The position numbers were made by a program, and so were the translations under genes. Shown piece by piece: positions 13,813 through 21,436 of a stretch of 36,455 bases of DNA. The stretch's first letter is position 1; every line of letters starts with the position of its first letter. The notes below the pieces were generated by a model that was not told the DNA's origin, searched no databases, and saw nothing but the letters and a program-made list of their open reading frames with translations. The stretch is from Lachnospiraceae bacterium (GTDB lineage: Bacteria; Bacillota; Clostridia; Lachnospirales; Lachnospiraceae): the NCBI GenBank assembly GCA_910576335.1, contig CAJTIU010000043.1, positions 1 through 36,455 on the forward strand, in the 5' to 3' direction.

Positions 13813-14385
13813 TTATTCCAAAAAATACCCCATGTCAATGCGAACCTCTTTCTTTGATATATCATTGTTAGAATAACAGCAGCTGTCGAATCCTATGAGC
13901 CGGAATCCCTCATGCTCATAAAAGCTGATTGCAGCTGTATTGCAGGACTGTGTCTCCAGGATAATTGCCCTCCGCTTCTCCAGGGCTGCCTGCTTTTTGG
14001 CCAGTGACATGAGTCTGTGTCCAATTCCCTGCCTTCTGAGCTTCTCATGCACCCACAGTTCTGTAACCATCAGGCGGTTACTCCATTCCTCCGGGCAGAC
14101 TTCAATACAGGCCAGCAACTCCCGCACATCTCTTTCCTCTCCCACAATTCCCCATGCATAAGCCTTCTCCCAGTGCGGCTGGTACAGCCTGTCAGGGAAA
14201 TCATATTCCTCCGGATAATGGGATACCAGTGTGTCAAATCTCTGTCTTTGGATTCTGACATCATATCCATCCGCATTCTTTCCAATCTCTACGTCAAAAT
14301 AGTCCTCTGTTGTATACCTCATTGGTATCACAGTCCCTTCCCATTCGCTTTTCGGAAGGTGAATAATCTCCAGATTCTGTTTCAT
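13813..14385 (-). CDS. GNAT acetyltransferase, streptothricin-acetyltransferase-like
   Basis: 190 aa preceded by AAAGGAGGAG. The order of motifs follows the streptothricin/nourseothricin acetyltransferase branch of GNAT: YTTEDYFDVEI near the N-terminus, NRLMVTELWVHEKLRRQGIG (acetyl-CoA loop, RxxGIG), IILETQSCNTAAISFYEHEG and the final SCCYSNND and MGYFL. In known enzymes of this branch the product acetylates streptothricin and gives resistance. Whether this protein does so, or modifies another amine, is not decidable from sequence. It is driven by a promoter-bearing repeat shared with the AAA-ATPase relic at the left end. Confidence 0.7.
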   Translation of the reverse strand: MKQNLEIIHLPKSEWEGTVIPMRYTTEDYFDVEIGKNADGYDVRIQRQRFDTLVSHYPEEYDFPDRLYQPHWEKAYAWGIVGEERDVRELLACIEVCPEEWSNRLMVTELWVHEKLRRQGIGHRLMSLAKKQAALEKRRAIILETQSCNTAAISFYEHEGFRLIGFDSCCYSNNDISKKEVRIDMGYFLE

Positions 14386-14461
14386 AACTCCTCCTTTTGC
14401 GATCTCCTGATGCCTGCCCGCCGTATAGTGCAGATAAAAGACTCCTATGTCTCCTTTTCGA

Positions 14462-14532
14462 AGTGCTGCACAAGGCAGGTTCTCTTAAATTACAAATATT
14501 CTATCATGAGACTTATCCTAAAGCAAGTTGCT
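14462..14532 (-). repeat. About 70-nt promoter-bearing repeat, copy 2
   Basis: This matches 261-329. The conserved block includes AAATATTCTATCATG and CTAAAGCAAGTT on the plus strand. It holds the promoter of the acetyltransferase gene. Confidence 0.65.
14498..14526 (-). promoter_or_regulatory. Promoter of the acetyltransferase gene
   Basis: TTGCTT (14526-14521), 17-nt spacer, TAGAAT (14503-14498), identical in both boxes and spacing to the copy at 295-323. Confidence 0.6.
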
Positions 14533-14562
14533 ATGACACATTCCGGCTCCTCGCTAAAAGCA

Positions 14563-14639
14563 TTACTATTCACGGAACCGATGAGGTGGTGATTTTCAGC
14601 ATCCAGCCCCTCGCGGACGGTTAGTCCATGAATAGCAAC
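14563..14639. repeat. Inverted copies of a dispersed motif forming a possible hairpin
   Basis: TTACTATTCACGGA (14563-14576) faces TCCATGAATAGCAAC (14625-14639). Related copies are at 421-437 and 15417-15432. Confidence 0.5.
14613..14639. repeat. Left 27-nt inverted repeat flanking the toxin-antitoxin pair
   Basis: It begins GCGGACGGTTAGTCC and matches the reverse complement of 15417-15443 at 25 of 27 positions. Confidence 0.7.
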
Positions 14640-14684
14640 GTAACTTCGTAACCGTGAAGCCTTCCACGATATATAATAAAAGAA

Positions 14685-14713
14685 TTGACATACAGAGAAC
14701 CATACCTTATATT
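14685..14713 (+). promoter_or_regulatory. Promoter of the yefM-yoeB pair, with nearby operator-like repeats
   Basis: TTGACA (14685-14690), 17-nt spacer, TATATT (14708-14713). Just downstream GTACAGAAAACCGTAC has GTAC half-sites like those used by YefM-type autoregulators. An inverted repeat GCCTTCCA (14659-14666) / TGGAAGGC (14750-14757) brackets the promoter. Confidence 0.65.
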
Positions 14714-14801
14714 ATAAGTACAGAAAACCGTACGTTACGCTTCACAGTCTGGAAGGCCGTGAATCGTAATAATTATACTTTTATTTAGGAGGTATTTCAT
14801 T

Positions 14802-15068
14802 ATGTTAGCTGTGAACTATACGAATCTCCGTGATAATATGAAAATGTATATGGATAAGGTAACAGATGACTATGAGACTATGATTGTGACAAGAAAGGAT
14901 AATAAAAATATAGTTATGTTATCGGAAGAATCTTACAATAATCTCATGGAGAATATTTATGTTATGGGGAATAAAGATAATTATGACTGGCTAATGAAAG
15001 GAAAAGCGCAGTTGGAGAATGGACAGTGTGCTATCCATGAGTTACTTGAGGCAGAAGATCATGAATAA
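14802..15068 (+). CDS. yefM: YefM/Phd-family antitoxin
   Basis: 88 aa, with AGGAGG upstream. It opens MLAVNYTNLRDNMKMYMDKV, the Phd/YefM DNA-binding N-terminus, followed by VTRKDNKNIVMLSEESYNNL, the typical next segment. The C-terminal half (about 55-88) is the toxin-wrapping tail. It neutralises the YoeB toxin encoded next and represses the shared promoter. Its stop overlaps the toxin start by 8 nt (ATGAATAA). Confidence 0.92.
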   Translation: MLAVNYTNLRDNMKMYMDKVTDDYETMIVTRKDNKNIVMLSEESYNNLMENIYVMGNKDNYDWLMKGKAQLENGQCAIHELLEAEDHE

Positions 15069-15324
15069 AGTGTTTGCAGATACTGGCTGGGAGGATTATC
15101 TTTATTGGCAGACAGAAGACCGTAAAACCCTTAAGAAAATTAATCAGTTAATAAATGATGTTGCCCGGAACGGCAATGAAGGGATCGGAAAGCCGGAACC
15201 ACTAAGCGGGGATTTATCCGGATACTGGAGCAGACGGATTAATGATAAAGACCGCCTGATTTACAGAATAGATGAAAATAATATATATATTCTGGCATGC
15301 CGGTATCATTATCGCGACAGATAA
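15061..15324 (+). CDS. yoeB: YoeB-family mRNA interferase toxin
   Basis: 87 aa from ATG 15061, chosen because homologues begin there and because it overlaps the antitoxin stop. Catalytic residues known from E. coli YoeB are all present at the same numbers: Glu46 in GKPEPL, Arg65 in DKDRLIY, His83 and Tyr84 in CRYHY. WEDYLYWQ and GYWSRRI are further family signatures. The toxin binds ribosomes and cleaves mRNA in the A site when the antitoxin is degraded. Both genes appear intact. Confidence 0.95.
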   Translation: MNKVFADTGWEDYLYWQTEDRKTLKKINQLINDVARNGNEGIGKPEPLSGDLSGYWSRRINDKDRLIYRIDENNIYILACRYHYRDR

Positions 15325-15337
15325 AATTGGGGCTGAA

Positions 15338-15371
15338 AGACAGGGTTGCAGCCTTCGCTGTATCCCTGTCT
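15338..15371 (+). terminator. Hairpin after the toxin gene
   Basis: AGACAGGG (15338-15345) pairs with CCCTGTCT (15364-15371). No strong T-run follows, so termination is only likely by position, between the rightward yoeB and the end of the leftward helicase gene. Confidence 0.35.
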
Positions 15372-15416
15372 CTGTAGTACCCGGTAGCAGGAATCCCCAA
15401 AGCAGTGCGAATTCTT

Positions 15417-15443
15417 GTTACTATTCACGGACTAACCGTCCGC
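15417..15443. repeat. Right 27-nt inverted repeat, overlapping the 3' end of the helicase gene
   Basis: It is the reverse complement of 14613-14639 at 25 of 27 positions. It supplies the last codons (GGRLVRE) and stop of the large helicase gene on the minus strand. Confidence 0.7.
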
Positions 15444-18400
15444 CCACCGTAAATCGTCTTTTTTCATCCTGCACAATTTCCCCTGTTTCCCGGACCAGTT
15501 CCTCTCTCCCCAGTGCACCCTTTTCACGTAAAGTACAGTAAACCGCATTTTTTAGTTCCTGCTGACAGATCTCATCTGCTGATCTTTTTTCGCCGGAATC
15601 CGCATCCTTCCGGTATACTCTGTACAGTTCCGGATCCTGGTCTTTTCTCCAGTAGAATTTTACCCCGGACTGCTTATTCACACGCGACGACGTCTTCTTC
15701 AGTGCCCTGTCAGTTGCCTCCAGAGTCTGTGCACTGGACCGTGCAATGTGAAAAGATCTGAGCGTCTTTTTCATCAGTCGGTCATAGGTGACTGGTGCCT
15801 CAGTATCTATAATCTGCTGCAGTCTCCTGCTAATCACCGGAAGATTTTCTTTTTTCACATAATCTGCCGCAGACAAATCTGTAATCTCTACATCTGCAGA
15901 CACATATTCCTCAATCCGGTACTCCGGCTCTTCCTGTTCCATATACCTGTCATCAGGCGGAAATCCACTCCCTGCTGCTACTTTTCCGGCAGCTCTTCTG
16001 GCAGCCTCTCCTGGCTCAGATATCAGCCTCTCTCCAACCGCAACAATTGCTGTTTCATACTCTTTTAGTTCTTCCGGTTCTGTTATAACAGTCTCCCCTG
16101 CTTCTTTTACTTCTGCCAGAGCATACTCATTTACTATGTCTGGTTCTACAGCTGCGGAAGCCTTCTCTGCCTTCTTCCAGTCTTCTTCCTCATATGCCCG
16201 TTCTTCACTCACCTCTTCCACTGGCTCTCCCTGGCACTGCCGGCGGGCCTCTTCCTTTCTTTCGGACAGAATTGTTGTAAGCTTCAGTAGCTCTTTCTCT
16301 CTGTTATCCCACCAGTCCATCGTCCACACACGGTGCAGTCTCCATCCCAACGACTTCAGCACACTGATCTGTGCTACTTCACGGTCCTTTGTATTGGCAG
16401 ACTGTCGGTAGGATTCCCCGTCCAACAGAATCCCGAACAGATATTCCTCTTCTTTGTAAGGATTAATTACTGCAATATCCACCTTAAACCGGGAATGCCC
16501 TACAGCCTTCTGATACTGATATCCGGCATCTGTGATATGCTGGCAGATATGTTCCATAATCCCCTGATCTTTTGAGACTGTGGTTTCTGCATACTCACTC
16601 TGCAGCCGTCCTTTCCCTGCAAACTCCAAAAAGTTTTTCAGAGACTCAACACCTCTTGATTTTGTACGTCTCAGGTTAATCATTTCAGCTGTCATGATGG
16701 TAAATACCATCATTTCGGATCTTGCACGGGATACTGCAACATTCAGCCTCTTATAACCCCCGTCTTTATTGAGAGGTCCAAAGTTCAAGGACATCCTGCC
16801 GTCGGCATCCGGGCCAAATGCAATGGAGAACAGAATCACATCTCTCTCATCCCCCTGGACATTTTCCAGATTCTTGACAAATACAGGCTCTTCCCCTGTA
16901 TTCGCCCATTTATCAAATTCAGCATCCCTCTGATATTCCTCCTGAAGCAGATCCTCGATCAGTATCTGCTGGCTGATATTAAAGGTTACAACTCCTACTG
17001 ACTGCCCCGTAAGCTCCGGATCCTGATATCTTCTCCTAATGTCAGCAACAATTGCCCTGGCTTCCCCTCTGTTCACACGTCCTTTGCCGCGCTCAAAAAA
17101 ACCTTCCGTCTTTACCAGGCTGACGCGCCTTTCCCTGTCATTCACGGACGGGAAAGTAAGCATGGCATTTTCATAAAATTCCTGGTTGCTAAAGGCAATC
17201 AGGCTCTCATGGCGGCTCCTGTAATGCCAGTGCAGATAAGTCTGCGGCATACCCAGCGCCAGGCAGTCATCCAGAATACTGTCTAGGTCCTCAATATCCA
17301 GGTTCTCTTCATCCACCTTATTTCCTGCAAAAAAGCTGGTAGGAGGCATCTGGTTCGGGTCGCCTGCTATCACCGCATTTTTGCCGCGCGCCAGTACACC
17401 GACCGCTTTACAGGTCGGAAGCTGTGATGCCTCATCAAAGATCACAATGTCAAATAAATCATTCTCTGCTTTCAAGTACTGCGCAGCCGAAATGGGACTC
17501 ATAAGCATACACGGGCATAGCCTGGGGAGTACATGGGGAATCTGCTCAAACAGAGTCCGGATTGCCACTCCTCTGCCGTTACTGCTGATGGCTCTGCGCA
17601 AAAGATTCAGCTCTTTGCTTATCTCTACAGATTCGCCGGATACAGGCAGCTGGTGGGTGAGCCTGTAGAACATTTCATCCTTTGTAAGCTCCAGAAACTC
17701 CTGATCCAGCTTTTTAAACTGCGCGATCCTCTCGTTAAATCCAGTTCCTGTGAATCCATTCAAGACAGGCTCTTTTTCAATGACAGACAAAATAATTGCC
17801 CTGTAAACAGACCGCAGATATACGCAGATCACATCATCATGGGACATACCGGCCTCATAAGCATCGCATACCGGCGAAAGTCCCCTGTCTCTGCACTCAT
17901 CTGCAAACTGCCGGTAAACAATCCAGTCCTTGATATAAGAAGCATTTTCAAGTATACAGCTGCAAAGCCTTAAGCGGCTCTCCATCCAGTCTTCAGTCCC
18001 CTCTTCAAACTCCAGCTCCAGGAGCTCCTGCGCCTGGGCTTCTATGAGCTGGACTTCCGTCAGGCTCCCAAGCAGCTTTTTTGCATGCTGAACACATGCC
18101 TGAAGCAGTCCCTGCCCGGAAAGCTTTCGCCGCTGCCCGGAATATTTCTCCAGTGTCTGCATCTGCCCGCGAATATATTCTTTATAAGCCATCAGGGAAT
18201 CCTTATCAGGATAATCCTTGATCAAAGCCTTCCATTCATATGACAGAGCCTCTTCCATGTTCTGAAGCTCCTGAAGCTCCTGCTGATAAAACATCACGTC
18301 CGTCAGATAAACAGGAATTCTGTCTGTCTCAACCGAAAAGAAGGCATATGCCTGAAGTTCAGAGGTAAGTAACGCTAATGCCTTTTTCTTGCCAAAGAAT

Positions 18401-21357
18401 TTTTTATTTGCCTCATCATACTTTAAACGGAAGCTGCTCATATCCATACGGAGAAAGTTCTCACTCCACCAGGTATGAAATGTCTCTCTCTTTTTGGAAA
18501 ATGCTGACTGGCGTTCTAAAAATGCCAACGGCTCCTCAAACTCTCTGTCCACATTATCTGTATTTATCAAAAATACCGGAATCTCTTCTGCAGCAATTAT
18601 ACTACGCGCGCAGTTACAGACATTTTGCCACTCTGTTTCAACGACAGGCGTGCCAAGCTCCATCTGCTCTGCAAAAGGAATTGCCTCACTCCGGAACTCT
18701 TCCAGGACATTGCGATAGGCCTGCATAGTAGTATCCAGGTCAAATTTCATCCTTTGGCTGTACTCTGTTTTATGTACCACGGACAGAGGATTCCCGCATG
18801 GATGGCCAATGGCTTTTCCTGCAGCAACCAGCCTCTCCAGGCTATGCATCTGATTCTCCAGGTCACTCTCTGTCAGCGCGCCTGCATATGTATGGTCAAA
18901 CCGGATATCTCTTCCCAGTTCCGGAATCATTTCATAGAGATCTATGAGCTGACGCAGGCTTTTTCCAAATGGTCTTTTTATATGCAGTGCTTTTACGTAA
19001 GCATCCAGCTCCATCCGCATCCTCTGGATATCCTGTATCTTTTTCTCATAATCAGTCGGGAAATCACATACTGCTGTCTCCAGACCGCGTTTTAATTGAT
19101 CAAGTACAGCCTTCTTCGTCGCCTTATTAGAGTACAGCTCCAGGCAGAAGTTCTGAATGCCAAGCGCCTCCAGCCTCTTCTGAACCACCTGAAGCGCTGC
19201 CATCTTCTCTGCAACAAAGAGAACCGTTTTCCCCTTTGCCAGTGCATTGGAAATCATGGCAGAAATCGTCTGTGATTTACCTGTTCCCGGAGGTCCGTGC
19301 AGCACGAAGCTCACCCCCGCTGCTGCCATATTAATTGCGCGAAGCTGGGAAGCATCCGCAGTAACCGGCAAGTATGCCGTATCTGTGTCCACACTCTCCG
19401 GTACCGTGCAGTCCCACTCCACGGCTCCGCTTATCAGGCTGTGGACGATCTTATTCTTTTCCAGGAAATCCCTTCTGCTGTGAATGTCGTTCCACATCAC
19501 AAACTGAGAAAAGGAAAAATTCCCAATAAATCCTGCTTCCACCACATCCCACATAGGAAGATTCATTACCTCATGGCGAAGGATGGCAAAGATTCTTGGC
19601 AGATCCAGTCCGTATTCATCTGTGGGCGGGGGATTCAGTCCATGAATCTGTATTGCAAAGCTCTGCTTTAAAAACTCCAGCAATGTAATGTTAATCTTGG
19701 CATCCTCATCCCTCATGCGCATGGCATAACCCTTACTGGCAGATTTTCTTACAATATCAATCGGAACAAGCACAACCGGGGCATAACGGACTACGGCATC
19801 CGGTCTGCTTTCAAACCAGCGCAGCAGACCCAGAGCCAGATATAACGTGCCTGCACCATTCTCTTCCATAGAAGTCTTTGCAGAACGATACATCTTCGTC
19901 AGGGAACTGTTCAGCTCTTTTTCTGTGTAAAAAGAGTGCAGCCTTTTGTGCCTCCCCTCCAACGCAATAAAATCCGCAAGATTCCCAGGCTCCCCTAATG
20001 CTTCCACAGGGATTTCTCCGTCATCTGGAACAGACAGGTCTGCCGGTCTTGGCAGCACCAGGAATTCCTCGCCTTCCGTAAGGGCATTCTCTAATGTGCT
20101 GACATCCGGGGAAAGCAGTGGAACGACTGCACTGGTCACCCGCAGATTAATCAGCATATTTCTGAGGCTCAGATCCAGCAGCTTTCTTTCCCACTGTTCC
20201 TGCTTTGTAGCAGTGCCTTTCCCGGAAGAATCCGGCAAATCGAAGGTTTCCCCCACTGCACTGGGCTTATCCGTGATATCCTTCTGATTCCGCTCCTCAT
20301 GCCGGATCTCGAACCCGTCAGCTGTCTTCACACGCATGGGAAGTGGGCGGACTCCCATGCTCCTGGCACGTTTTACATCTATAACAAAGGCAAAATCCTT
20401 ATAATTTGCCACATTATGTTCCGCCAGTGTGACTGCTTCGTCAAAGCTCCTGGACTTTCCTGCACACATGGCTGTGCATTCCACTACAATGAGCTCATGA
20501 ATTCCCTTAGACATTCTCTTTTCCAACTGGGAAGGATCTTCCATAATCATTTCAGGAAATGACTCGTCAATCAGCCACACACCGGCAAAAATGTGCCCCC
20601 GCATCATGATCATAACCGGATTTAATCCCATGGCCTCCAGGCATGCCACATAAAACAGCGTCATATCCATACAGGTTCCCAGGTGCTGATCCAGCACAGC
20701 ATCCACCAGGCGGATCCTCTGCCCGATCTTCTCAAAGCTCGAAGGCGGCTCTGCATAAATAATATTTTTCTGCTGAATGGCTGCATAAGCCGCTGCTGCC
20801 ATATGCTTTACACGGTTCGGTCCGCCATGCTGGTATCCGGCCAGAGAAGGATCCTTCGTCCACTTTTCCAAATAATTTGCAGCAAGGCCCAGCATACTTG
20901 TAACTGCATAATGATTCGGCATAACAAACGCCGTGAGAAGTTCAGGGGTGTATTGCAGCCCCGGCCATTCATCAAATGCCAGTACCGTGACACTCACTTT
21001 CTTTGAAAGAAGCTGCTCATTTCCTGCACGGATGCTGATTGTCATCTGACAGATAACTCTCTCTGTCAATGATGCCAGGTAATCTGCATTTACCATAACA
21101 TCCAGTTTCTTAAAGTGCCTCTCCTCCTCCGGCTTCATTTTGTCAATACCAAACACAAGCTTTTCTGTCAGTCCATTTTCTGAGCTGACTTCTACGGCAA
21201 GCTGGTCAAGGTCTGCCCCGGAGGTATTCTTAAGGCAGATATCCCTGACAATACGTGCTCCGTTATGAATCGCCGCATAGGTCAGCACATCATCAATCTC
21301 ACAGCTGATCTGCAACCCGTTCTCTGACGTTCTTACGTCAGTCTGTTTTTCTTCCAT
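15421..21357 (-). CDS. Transglutaminase-like/DUF4011/SF1 helicase/Vsr-like nuclease/DUF3320 protein
   Basis: 1978 aa. Order: beta domain (about 1-130); transglutaminase-like domain (about 140-330) with Cys229 in HLGTCMDM and His255 in RGHIFAGVW; DUF4011 (about 385-470) opening WERKLLDLSLRNMLINLR; SF1 helicase core with Q-motif Gln671, Walker A GPPGTGKSQT (688-697), Walker B IVIFDEASQ (1304-1312), AGDPNQMPP (1331-1339), WHYRSRHESL (1377-1386), and motif VI NVAVSRARSE (about 1539-1548). A Vsr-like endonuclease domain follows (about 1597-1700; KVDIAV, GILLDGESY, LGWRLHRVW), then an acidic linker and DUF3320 (about 1853-1915). Proteins with DUF4011, helicase and Vsr parts have been reported as anti-phage genes. 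GGGGG lies 9 nt before the ATG. It stands 80 nt after the Nudix gene and may share its transcript. Confidence 0.88.
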   Translation of the reverse strand: MEEKQTDVRTSENGLQISCEIDDVLTYAAIHNGARIVRDICLKNTSGADLDQLAVEVSSENGLTEKLVFGIDKMKPEEERHFKKLDVMVNADYLASLTERVICQMTISIRAGNEQLLSKKVSVTVLAFDEWPGLQYTPELLTAFVMPNHYAVTSMLGLAANYLEKWTKDPSLAGYQHGGPNRVKHMAAAAYAAIQQKNIIYAEPPSSFEKIGQRIRLVDAVLDQHLGTCMDMTLFYVACLEAMGLNPVMIMMRGHIFAGVWLIDESFPEMIMEDPSQLEKRMSKGIHELIVVECTAMCAGKSRSFDEAVTLAEHNVANYKDFAFVIDVKRARSMGVRPLPMRVKTADGFEIRHEERNQKDITDKPSAVGETFDLPDSSGKGTATKQEQWERKLLDLSLRNMLINLRVTSAVVPLLSPDVSTLENALTEGEEFLVLPRPADLSVPDDGEIPVEALGEPGNLADFIALEGRHKRLHSFYTEKELNSSLTKMYRSAKTSMEENGAGTLYLALGLLRWFESRPDAVVRYAPVVLVPIDIVRKSASKGYAMRMRDEDAKINITLLEFLKQSFAIQIHGLNPPPTDEYGLDLPRIFAILRHEVMNLPMWDVVEAGFIGNFSFSQFVMWNDIHSRRDFLEKNKIVHSLISGAVEWDCTVPESVDTDTAYLPVTADASQLRAINMAAAGVSFVLHGPPGTGKSQTISAMISNALAKGKTVLFVAEKMAALQVVQKRLEALGIQNFCLELYSNKATKKAVLDQLKRGLETAVCDFPTDYEKKIQDIQRMRMELDAYVKALHIKRPFGKSLRQLIDLYEMIPELGRDIRFDHTYAGALTESDLENQMHSLERLVAAGKAIGHPCGNPLSVVHKTEYSQRMKFDLDTTMQAYRNVLEEFRSEAIPFAEQMELGTPVVETEWQNVCNCARSIIAAEEIPVFLINTDNVDREFEEPLAFLERQSAFSKKRETFHTWWSENFLRMDMSSFRLKYDEANKKFFGKKKALALLTSELQAYAFFSVETDRIPVYLTDVMFYQQELQELQNMEEALSYEWKALIKDYPDKDSLMAYKEYIRGQMQTLEKYSGQRRKLSGQGLLQACVQHAKKLLGSLTEVQLIEAQAQELLELEFEEGTEDWMESRLRLCSCILENASYIKDWIVYRQFADECRDRGLSPVCDAYEAGMSHDDVICVYLRSVYRAIILSVIEKEPVLNGFTGTGFNERIAQFKKLDQEFLELTKDEMFYRLTHQLPVSGESVEISKELNLLRRAISSNGRGVAIRTLFEQIPHVLPRLCPCMLMSPISAAQYLKAENDLFDIVIFDEASQLPTCKAVGVLARGKNAVIAGDPNQMPPTSFFAGNKVDEENLDIEDLDSILDDCLALGMPQTYLHWHYRSRHESLIAFSNQEFYENAMLTFPSVNDRERRVSLVKTEGFFERGKGRVNRGEARAIVADIRRRYQDPELTGQSVGVVTFNISQQILIEDLLQEEYQRDAEFDKWANTGEEPVFVKNLENVQGDERDVILFSIAFGPDADGRMSLNFGPLNKDGGYKRLNVAVSRARSEMMVFTIMTAEMINLRRTKSRGVESLKNFLEFAGKGRLQSEYAETTVSKDQGIMEHICQHITDAGYQYQKAVGHSRFKVDIAVINPYKEEEYLFGILLDGESYRQSANTKDREVAQISVLKSLGWRLHRVWTMDWWDNREKELLKLTTILSERKEEARRQCQGEPVEEVSEERAYEEEDWKKAEKASAAVEPDIVNEYALAEVKEAGETVITEPEELKEYETAIVAVGERLISEPGEAARRAAGKVAAGSGFPPDDRYMEQEEPEYRIEEYVSADVEITDLSAADYVKKENLPVISRRLQQIIDTEAPVTYDRLMKKTLRSFHIARSSAQTLEATDRALKKTSSRVNKQSGVKFYWRKDQDPELYRVYRKDADSGEKRSADEICQQELKNAVYCTLREKGALGREELVRETGEIVQDEKRRFTVGGRLVRE

Positions 21358-21384
21358 CGTAAAGCCCCCATTCCTCTATGGCAC

Positions 21385-21425
21385 TGCGCCGCGTATGCAG
21401 ATTTCACTGGCACAAACCCGGCGCA
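21385..21425. repeat. Inverted repeat between the Nudix and helicase genes
   Basis: TGCGCCG (21385-21391) pairs with CGGCGCA (21419-21425) around a 27-nt loop without a T-run. It lies in the 79-nt gap between two genes of the same direction. Confidence 0.4.
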
Positions 21426-21436
21426 GCATTGGTACA

